NCBI GenBank assembly: GCA_031580945.1
Contig: JAVLBT010000084.1
Location: forward strand, 1 to 12,250
Direction: 5' to 3'
DNA length: 12,250 nucleotides
Source of the DNA: Gracilimonas sp031580945
GTDB taxonomy: Bacteria; Bacteroidota; Rhodothermia; Balneolales; Balneolaceae
Shown here: piece after piece, positions 6,878-12,250 of the stretch
Layout: the number at the start of each line of letters is the position of its first letter
How positions within the stretch are numbered: position 1 is the first letter of the stretch
Notes under the pieces: generated by a model
What the model saw: only the letters and a program-made list of their open reading frames with translations
Told to the model about the DNA's origin: nothing
Databases searched by the model: none
Program-made: the position numbers and the translations under genes

Positions 6878-8482
6878 TTAACTAAATGAGAATAATTTAT
6901 TTCTGTGTTTTTTGAGTATCACCCTGGCCGAATTATGACCCGCAGCACCAAAGACACCTCCACCGGGGTGGCATGACGCACTTGCCAAATATAAATTTTT
7001 GATCGGAGTTTCGTACTGACTCATTTCTGGTATGGGTCGAAACATGAACATTTGATCAAAACTCATTTCAACATGCATTACATTACCTCGCAGCAAACCA
7101 TGTTTTCTTTCAATATCAAGTGGTGTCTGAATATACCAATCAATGAGTTTATTCTTCATGTTTGGTGCATAATCAGTGACAACGTCATAGATCTTTTGTG
7201 CTTCCCGCTCACGAATGTCATCCCAGCTCATTCCATTGGCCAGCTCATATGGATGCCATTGAGCCCAGGCAAATAGAGTATGATTACCATCTTGAGCCAC
7301 TTCAGGATCGATCTTGGAGAAGGTCATACAAAGAACAGCTGGTTTTTCAGGCGGACGTTTTTGCATGTAATCTCCAATTGCATTGTTCATGTATTGAACG
7401 GAAGGCGCTAACAACTGAATACCATTGTGAATATCTGGATCGCCCGGGGCAGCAGTGTACTCCGGAAGCTCTTCCACTGCACAACGAATCACCATCCCAA
7501 ATCCATTACCTACGTTGATATTTTTAACTTTAGTAAACATAGAGTCGTCCAAATGCTCTCGCCCAACCATTTTCATCATGGTCGTTTGTACATGGGCATT
7601 CGACACAATGATATTAGCCCGAAACTCACTTCCGTTCTCCGTCCTTACACCGATCGCTTTACCGTTTTCAACAAGAATTTTTTCAACAGGGTGATCTGCT
7701 ATTACTTCTCCACCATGAGCCTCTATCATATTTTTCATAGACTGCGTAAGCATTCCGCTTCCACCCTTAGGGTGTTTGGCTCCACTTTCATGCAACATCG
7801 ACTGCCAACCGGCAAAATCACCTGTTGCAGAATGATCCGGCAATGGCCCCGATTGTGCTGCAAACCAAAGAATAGCCGCTTTCATATAGGGAGAATCGAA
7901 GGCATCATCCACGACTTTTCCGTAGCTCGATAATATCTTCTGAAGTCCTGATTGCTGCTCTCCCTTTTTAAACATCGAGCCATCCCGAATCTGAGCTTTG
8001 GTCATCTCTGCAAACAAGCTTCCAGCAGCAGGTTTTGACATGAATGCTTTCAAAACGCTTTTATTGATACGGCCCCAGAAATCGACAAACTTTTTGTAAT
8101 TTTCAACATCTTCAGGGGCTACTTTAGCAATAGAATCCAGTGTTCGTTCGAAATCTTTCCAAAAGTGAATTACCCCCTTACCTGTTGGAACCGGATATGA
8201 CATGATCGGATCCATATCGATATATTCTAATCCATACTTTTCCAGCTCAAGCTCTTCAATAATCCCTGTTTGGTGAATCATAATATGAACTGAAGAACCA
8301 ATATCCATTCGAAATCCATGAGGATTCTCGTCCGATTTAAACATCGTTTCCGTTCGAACGGCTCCACCAATAGTAGGTTCTCTCTCCAGAACCAAGACTT
8401 TATAGTTATTTTTGGCAAGATAACAGGCCGTGACCAACCCATTATGACCTGATCCTATTACAATCGCATCAAATTTTGGCAT
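6878..8482 (-). CDS. FAD-dependent oxidoreductase, PYROXD2/phytoene-desaturase-like
   Basis: The 534-residue product has an N-terminal dinucleotide-binding fold: G-S-G-H-N-G (10-15), then the strand YKVLVLE ending in Glu33 for the ribose, then I-G-G-A-V-R (38-43). A second FAD motif near the C-terminus, S-C-H-P-G-G-G-V-F-G-A-A-G (503-515), is typical of the phytoene desaturase/PYROXD2 branch of the amine-oxidase superfamily. The middle (about 100-230) is the substrate-cap region, where these families diverge. No carotenoid genes (crtB, crtY) are nearby, so a carotenoid desaturase role is unsupported; the sequence reads closer to PYROXD2-type proteins, whose substrate is poorly known. ATG at 8482 is the start, with a purine-rich stretch (AAGAAG) just upstream. 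It is the first gene of a minus-strand pair with alr and is divergent from sppA. Confidence 0.85.
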   Translation of the reverse strand: MPKFDAIVIGSGHNGLVTACYLAKNNYKVLVLEREPTIGGAVRTETMFKSDENPHGFRMDIGSSVHIMIHQTGIIEELELEKYGLEYIDMDPIMSYPVPTGKGVIHFWKDFERTLDSIAKVAPEDVENYKKFVDFWGRINKSVLKAFMSKPAAGSLFAEMTKAQIRDGSMFKKGEQQSGLQKILSSYGKVVDDAFDSPYMKAAILWFAAQSGPLPDHSATGDFAGWQSMLHESGAKHPKGGSGMLTQSMKNMIEAHGGEVIADHPVEKILVENGKAIGVRTENGSEFRANIIVSNAHVQTTMMKMVGREHLDDSMFTKVKNINVGNGFGMVIRCAVEELPEYTAAPGDPDIHNGIQLLAPSVQYMNNAIGDYMQKRPPEKPAVLCMTFSKIDPEVAQDGNHTLFAWAQWHPYELANGMSWDDIREREAQKIYDVVTDYAPNMKNKLIDWYIQTPLDIERKHGLLRGNVMHVEMSFDQMFMFRPIPEMSQYETPIKNLYLASASCHPGGGVFGAAGHNSARVILKKHRNKLFSFS

Positions 8483-8503
8483 AAACTTCTTACTGATTTC
8501 AAA

Positions 8504-8564
8504 TGGAATGATGAAGAACTTTTACTAAGTTCTGCTAACAGAATCCCACTTTGGATTCATTCCA
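8504..8564. repeat. inverted repeats in the oxidoreductase/sppA divergent spacer
   Basis: TGGAATGA (8504-8511) is repeated inverted as TCATTCCA (8557-8564). Inside it, AGAACTT (8515-8521) pairs with AAGTTCT (8527-8533) over a 5-bp loop. The right arm also lies in a short palindrome, TTGGA-TTCAT-TCCAA (8551-8565). No T-run follows the inner stem, so a terminator is unlikely. The site lies between two divergent starts and could hold operators for a shared regulator; that use is inferred. Confidence 0.4.
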
Positions 8565-8601
8565 ATTTCACTCCAGAAAGTACCGTAAATAATAAACAAT
8601 C

Positions 8602-10392
8602 ATGACTTTTTTTAAATCATTTTTAGCCTCCTGTTTAGGCATTTTCACTTCTTTTATTTTGCTGGTGATCGCTTTTTTCATTGTATTGGCATCCAGTTCA
8701 TCTGAACCACTTCCGGAGGTTAAAAATAACAGCGTACTCACAATAAATATGTCTGGGACGTTGCCAGCCCGCATATTACCCAGTCCTTTTGAGAGTTACA
8801 TTGACCCTAATGCAGCTAACAAAATGTCACTTGAATCATTAAAGGAGAACTTAGAAAAAGCAGCAGCTGATGAAAGGATCAGAGGAATCTGGGTGAAAGG
8901 CAATTTATTAAGTACTTCTTGGGCTAATCTTGAACAAGCTTACTCTTATTTTAACAAATATAAGGAAAGTGGAAAATTCCTCTACTTTAGTACAGACGAT
9001 ATTGGCTTAAATGAACAATCATATTATTTAGCAACTTTGGCCGATAGTATATTCAGTCCCCCTAATACCAATTTTGAATTTGATGGTTTTGTATCTCAAT
9101 TTACCTTTTATACTGATATGCTGGATAAAATTGGAGTACAACCTGAGATTTTCCGGGTTGGAAAATTTAAATCTGCTGTAGAACCCTTCCTGGAAACCTC
9201 TGCTTCACCGGAAAGCAAAGATCAAATTTTAGAAATATTAGATGCAGCTTCCTCATCATTTACAGCAGCTGTTTCAGAAAAAACTGGTAGGTCTGTTGCT
9301 GAAATCGATCAAATGCTAAACTCTGAACCCGTGAACAGGCTGCAATATGCACTTCATGAAGGGCTGATCGACGCCTTTGCTTTTGATAATGAGATAAAGG
9401 AGATCATTAACGAGCGATTAGGAAATGCAGAAGATGAGGAGATCGAAACCATCTCATTTACAACCTATGGTAAGATTCTACCAGTAAGTGCCGGTGTTGA
9501 ACTTCCCTCCTCCAGAGATCGGGTTGCAGTAATTTATGCATCAGGAACTATCATGCCACAGATCGGGTCTGACTCGCCGTTTGATAATTCTGCTCTTATT
9601 ACTGCCGAAAATATACAAGAACAGTTGGACGAGGCTTTAGACCAATCTACGGTGAAAGCAATTGTGGTTCATATCAACAGTCCGGGGGGATCGGCATCAA
9701 CCTCCGACCTGATCTGGAATTCAATTCGAACTGCATCCGAAGAAAAACCTGTAGTTGCATATATGGGCTCAGTAGCTGCTTCTGGTGGATATTACATTGC
9801 TATGGGTGCTGATAGCGTCCTTGCGGGATCCAATACCATTACAGGATCGATAGGTATCTTTAACTTACTTTTTAACGCTCAGGAGTTAATGGAAGAAAAT
9901 ATTGGATTGGATTTCGACGAAGTTACAACACACCAATACGCCAACCTTCTGGACCTTACCGAACCATTCACCTCCGCCGAAGAACGTATTATTCAGCAAA
10001 ATGTAGAAAACGGTTATGAGACATTTTTAGGGCGGGTAGCCGACGCTCGTGGAATGACGCGAGATGAAGTTCACGAAATTGCTCAGGGTCGTGTTTGGAC
10101 GGGACAGGCTGCGGCTGAAGCTGGACTTATAGATGAAACCGGAACACTGGAAGATGCGATATCCATAGCGGCAGGAATGGCTGAAATGGAAGTATACAGA
10201 ATTGAAAACTTCCCTAAGCAAAAAGGACTCTTTGAAGTTTTGATGTCTGGAACTCAGGCAAGAGTAACATCATATATAAATAATTGGTTCCCAATGGCTA
10301 ACAATGAGGACCTAAAAACTTTACGAATGCTTCTGAAACAGCCAGCAGGGCAAAACTGGATGATACTGCCAACTAAGATCACCATTGAATAA
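8602..10392 (+). CDS. sppA: signal peptide peptidase SppA, 67K type
   Basis: SppA is an inner-membrane serine protease that degrades cleaved signal peptides and other membrane-associated peptides on the periplasmic side. The 596-residue product is close to E. coli SppA (618). One membrane segment spans about residues 10-31, followed by two tandem ClpP/crotonase-like S49 domains. The catalytic lysine is Lys190 in F-R-V-G-K-F-K-S-A-V-E-P (E. coli Lys209), and the nucleophile is Ser394 in V-A-A-S-G-G-Y-Y-I-A (E. coli Ser409). I-N-S-P-G-G-S-A supplies the oxyanion-hole glycines, and G-R-V-W-T-G-Q-A-A is the usual late motif. The dyad residues lie in different domains, as in the long type. ATG at 8602 is preceded by no clear Shine-Dalgarno sequence. 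Its stop is 7 bp before the MBL gene, making it the first gene of a three-gene cluster. Confidence 0.95.
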   Translation: MTFFKSFLASCLGIFTSFILLVIAFFIVLASSSSEPLPEVKNNSVLTINMSGTLPARILPSPFESYIDPNAANKMSLESLKENLEKAAADERIRGIWVKGNLLSTSWANLEQAYSYFNKYKESGKFLYFSTDDIGLNEQSYYLATLADSIFSPPNTNFEFDGFVSQFTFYTDMLDKIGVQPEIFRVGKFKSAVEPFLETSASPESKDQILEILDAASSSFTAAVSEKTGRSVAEIDQMLNSEPVNRLQYALHEGLIDAFAFDNEIKEIINERLGNAEDEEIETISFTTYGKILPVSAGVELPSSRDRVAVIYASGTIMPQIGSDSPFDNSALITAENIQEQLDEALDQSTVKAIVVHINSPGGSASTSDLIWNSIRTASEEKPVVAYMGSVAASGGYYIAMGADSVLAGSNTITGSIGIFNLLFNAQELMEENIGLDFDEVTTHQYANLLDLTEPFTSAEERIIQQNVENGYETFLGRVADARGMTRDEVHEIAQGRVWTGQAAAEAGLIDETGTLEDAISIAAGMAEMEVYRIENFPKQKGLFEVLMSGTQARVTSYINNWFPMANNEDLKTLRMLLKQPAGQNWMILPTKITIE

Positions 10393-10399
10393 TTAATGT

Positions 10400-11245
10400 A
10401 TGAAGGTTGGCAGATTTGAAATAGAGCAGCTTAGTGAAGGTATTTTTGAGGTTTTTGAGGATGGAATATTTCAAAAGACTGAAGGAGGCAAAATCCGAAA
10501 GAGAACTCCACAAATTGACCTTGCGAGCAATTCAACTTCAATTGGGATTAATCCTATCCTAATCCGGGATGGTAAACATAACATATTGGTAGATACCGGG
10601 CTCGGATGGGGCCTGGATGATGGAAGTTCTTTTACGGACACGTCTAACCTGGTTACAAATTTGGATATATTTGGCCTCTCTCCCTCTGATATCACGCATG
10701 TGGTATTAAGTCATCTGCACTTCGATCATGCTGCTGGCTCAACCTTTGTGAATGCAAACACCTCTACTGAGGTCACAATGCCATATGCCAACTATTTTCT
10801 ACAAAAGAAAGAGTGGTATTTCGCGCTTCAGGAACAAAATGAAGAAAAGAAAACATTAGGTGCAGGATACAATCTTGATGAGTTATATAAACTTGCTGCA
10901 CAAGATAAACTGGTGCTGATCACCGATACCTATTTTGAATTACTGCCGGGAATTGAGCTTATTCGTACAGGGGGCCATACACCCGGACATCAGATCGTAA
11001 AGATCCATGATTCCGGAGATTCTGCTTACTTTTTGGGAGACCTGATCCCATCCGAATATCATCTGAACCACTATGCCATGCGCCAAATGGACATCGACCC
11101 GGTTCAATCAAAGAAAGCCAAAACCCTGATCTTGCGACAGGCATTGGAAGAGCAATCGCTTATGTTCTTTTATCATTCGGTTCACGCCAAAGCGGGAACA
11201 TTAGATCGGGATGAGGATAAGAAATTTGTACTACGTGAAATATAA
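10400..11245 (+). CDS. MBL-fold metallo-hydrolase
   Basis: The 281-residue product belongs to the metallo-beta-lactamase superfamily. Visible metal ligands are H-L-H-F-D-H (His105, His107, Asp109, His110), His193 in G-G-H-T-P-G-H, Asp214 in Y-F-L-G-D, and a late histidine, most likely His259 in F-F-Y-H-S. ILVDTGLG (62-69) is the usual strand before the metal site. This full dinuclear set predicts an active Zn hydrolase. There is no signal peptide, so it should be cytoplasmic. The architecture resembles lactonase-like or general MBL-fold hydrolases more than glyoxalase II or RNase Z/J, but the substrate cannot be read from the sequence. ATG at 10400 follows the sppA stop by 7 bp, and nlpE-like begins 10 bp after its stop. 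An out-of-frame ATG lies at 10396. Confidence 0.88.
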   Translation: MKVGRFEIEQLSEGIFEVFEDGIFQKTEGGKIRKRTPQIDLASNSTSIGINPILIRDGKHNILVDTGLGWGLDDGSSFTDTSNLVTNLDIFGLSPSDITHVVLSHLHFDHAAGSTFVNANTSTEVTMPYANYFLQKKEWYFALQEQNEEKKTLGAGYNLDELYKLAAQDKLVLITDTYFELLPGIELIRTGGHTPGHQIVKIHDSGDSAYFLGDLIPSEYHLNHYAMRQMDIDPVQSKKAKTLILRQALEEQSLMFFYHSVHAKAGTLDRDEDKKFVLREI

Positions 11246-11255
11246 AACGAGCTCC

Positions 11256-11714
11256 ATGAAATTTCTTTCTACTCTGTTATTTATTTCTATGATTTCGTTT
11301 TGGGGATGTGATGAACCAAAAACCAGTAATCAAAAACAACCTGATGCTTCAATTGCGCTGCATGACTCACACACTTCCCAAAACTCGTTAGATTGGTCGG
11401 GCACGTATTCTGGTGTGATGCCTTGCGCATCCTGTTCGGGCATCGAAACCTCGCTTACTTTATACGCGGATGGGACCTACTCTCTTCAATTGACCTACCT
11501 TGGGAATGATGAGCCCAACACGTTCGAAACTAGAGGAAGGTTTAGCTGGAATGAAGCAGGAAATACTATCATACTGGAGCATGAAGACGAACCCAATCAG
11601 TTTTTTGTAGGAGAAAATTACCTTGCGAAATTAGATAAAGATGGTAATCGGGTTACAGGTGACCTGCCGGGTAATTATGTTCTGCATAAAAACCTATCAG
11701 ACGTTAGTGATTGA
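11256..11714 (+). CDS. NlpE-like (copper resistance family) lipoprotein
   Basis: The 152-residue product has a short signal peptide ending in F-W-G-C (Cys18 lipidated; the -3 Phe is a mild departure from the lipobox) and a Ser/Gln/Asp-rich linker containing H-D-S-H (36-39). It then has the NlpE N-domain: W-S-G-T-Y-S-G-V-M-P-C-A-S-C-S-G-I (47-63) with the hallmark C-x-x-C (Cys57, Cys60), L-Y-A-D-G-T-Y, a G-R-F-S-W strand and a closing Y-V-L-H-K. In E. coli NlpE is an outer-membrane lipoprotein that activates the Cpx response on surface contact and copper or lipoprotein stress. The second OB-fold domain of E. coli NlpE is absent. An in-frame upstream ATG at 11211 would overlap the MBL gene and put residues before the signal peptide, so ATG at 11256 is chosen. 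It is the last gene of the sppA cluster. Confidence 0.85.
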   Translation: MKFLSTLLFISMISFWGCDEPKTSNQKQPDASIALHDSHTSQNSLDWSGTYSGVMPCASCSGIETSLTLYADGTYSLQLTYLGNDEPNTFETRGRFSWNEAGNTIILEHEDEPNQFFVGENYLAKLDKDGNRVTGDLPGNYVLHKNLSDVSD

Positions 11715-11736
11715 TTACCGCTAAAGCTGTTCTCTA

Positions 11737-11761
11737 AAATTAGCAGTCTAATTTAATTTTT
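11737..11761 (+). terminator. intrinsic terminator candidate for the sppA cluster
   Basis: AAATTAG (11737-11743), a CAGT loop and CTAATTT (11748-11754) form a perfect 7-bp stem 22 bp after the nlpE-like stop, followed by AATTTTT (11755-11761). The stem has only one G-C pair, so it is weak, but its position and T-run fit. Confidence 0.55.
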
Positions 11762-11803
11762 AGATCAATGGACAACCTCCAACCCGTTTTTGGATCACGA
11801 AGG

Positions 11804-11834
11804 AAAAAAATGAAGTAATCGTCAGGAAACGATT
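11804..11834 (-). terminator. intrinsic terminator candidate for the GPH transporter gene
   Basis: Read on the minus strand, AATCGT and ACGATT (stem at 11817-11822 and 11829-11834, 6-bp loop) are followed after 6 bp by a run of seven T (11804-11810). It lies about 95 bp past the transporter stop. The stem is short and the gap to the T-run is longer than usual. The rest of the 215-bp convergent spacer holds nothing I can name. Confidence 0.35.
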
Positions 11835-11929
11835 GTGATGGAAAATTCAGGATTTACATTCATCAAACAATACATCCCTTAGAATTGAAAGTATACATTC
11901 AATAAGTAGATTAAAGACGCTTATACTAT

Positions 11930-12250
11930 TTATGGGATTGGATTTTTTCGCTCCTCAAGCTCCTTTTGCATAATCATTTCGGTTTCATAATCAATGTCAT
12001 AAAAGTACATGAAAATGGCACAGGACATATAAAGAACACCCGGGAAGACCGAGATCATCAGCTTAATTCCAGTGATTGCTTCCGGTGATTGCTCCACATT
12101 GGGGACAAAATTATACAATGCAAGTAGCCAACCAGCTAAGGCTCCCCCTATTCCCCAACCAGCTTTTTGAGCGAAAGTAGCGGCTGAAAATACAAGACCC
12201 GTGGATCTTCTTCCGTATTTCCATTCTGAGTAATCGGCTGTATCCGCCAG
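11930..12250 (-). CDS. GPH-family sugar:cation symporter (MFS), C-terminal part
   Basis: The minus strand is open from the window edge to TAA at 11930-11932, giving the last 106 residues of a protein whose N-terminus lies outside. The first visible stretch, A-D-T-A-D-Y-S-E-W-K-Y-G-R-R-S-T-G, is the hallmark cytoplasmic loop of glycoside-pentoside-hexuronide:cation symporters (the MelB/LacS-type branch of the major facilitator superfamily). Two membrane segments follow (about 19-44 and 63-84 of the visible part), matching TM11 and TM12, and then a charged cytoplasmic tail ending E-E-R-K-N-P-I-P. Family members have 12 membrane segments and about 450 residues, so roughly three quarters is missing. 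The substrate is not readable from this part. Confidence 0.9.
   Translation of the reverse strand: MADTADYSEWKYGRRSTGLVFSAATFAQKAGWGIGGALAGWLLALYNFVPNVEQSPEAITGIKLMISVFPGVLYMSCAIFMYFYDIDYETEMIMQKELEERKNPIP

Noticed and set aside
7052..7933. Plus-strand open frames inside the FAD oxidoreductase (7052-7276, 7198-7518, 7427-7933, 7455-7694)
   Set aside because: They overlap each other and lie antisense to a gene with clear FAD motifs; their translations show no domain.
6878..8482. Carotenoid biosynthesis locus
   Set aside because: The oxidoreductase resembles phytoene desaturases in its FAD motifs, but no crtB, crtY or similar gene is nearby and its middle region does not point to CrtI.
8568..8774. 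Minus-strand 68-residue open frame at the start of sppA
   Set aside because: It covers the sppA signal/membrane region in antisense, and its translation looks like a reverse reading of it.
10400..11245. Quorum-quenching lactonase or beta-lactamase resistance gene
   Set aside because: The metal-binding motifs are shared by the whole MBL superfamily; there is no signal peptide and no resistance context, so a specific substrate is not supported.
1..12250. CRISPR array, insertion sequence, phage or defence island
   Set aside because: No spaced direct repeats, transposase, integrase, nuclease or toxin-antitoxin genes were seen; every long frame is assigned to a housekeeping or envelope family.

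Overview
The window reads as an ordinary chromosomal segment of an AT-rich member of the Bacteroidota/Rhodothermota-Balneolota group. This rests on the protein style: an RpiB with a CGSGxG active-site loop, a TatC with a long first periplasmic loop, many short-leader lipoproteins, a standalone Alr, and mostly no Shine-Dalgarno sequence before starts. A Balneolota-like bacterium is my best guess, but it is an inference from protein resemblance and not a database result. I see no mobile element, CRISPR array, rRNA or tRNA.

Layout: (1) 1-2339, minus strand: most of a large AsmA-like envelope protein, its C-terminus cut by the window edge. (2) A 227-bp divergent spacer, then a tight plus-strand cluster rpiB-glyA-tatC (2567-5176): pentose-phosphate isomerase, serine hydroxymethyltransferase and the Tat translocase core. 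(3) 5300-5812, plus: a short FKBP-like lipoprotein. Its stop directly abuts, tail to tail, the stop of a minus-strand pair made of a PYROXD2/phytoene-desaturase-like FAD oxidoreductase (first gene, 6878-8482) and alanine racemase (5813-6868). (4) A 119-bp divergent spacer with inverted repeats, then a tight plus-strand cluster: SppA-type signal peptide peptidase, an MBL-fold hydrolase and an NlpE-like lipoprotein (8602-11714). (5) A 215-bp convergent spacer with one hairpin terminator candidate per strand, then the C-terminal 106 residues of a GPH-family sugar:cation symporter on the minus strand (11930 to the edge).

Much of the window concerns the cell envelope: an AsmA-like protein (lipid transport or outer-membrane homeostasis), TatC (export of folded proteins), a lipoprotein with a peptidyl-prolyl isomerase fold, Alr (D-Ala for peptidoglycan), SppA (turnover of signal peptides and membrane-associated peptides) and an NlpE-like lipoprotein (surface or copper stress sensing in known relatives). 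rpiB and glyA supply central metabolites. I found no clear undescribed system. The observations most worth a second look are a regular repeat of about 115 residues in the AsmA-like protein, the degenerate FKBP lipoprotein with an acidic post-cysteine motif, the sppA-MBL-nlpE cluster, and several TTG starts (tatC, with a strong Shine-Dalgarno sequence, and alr).
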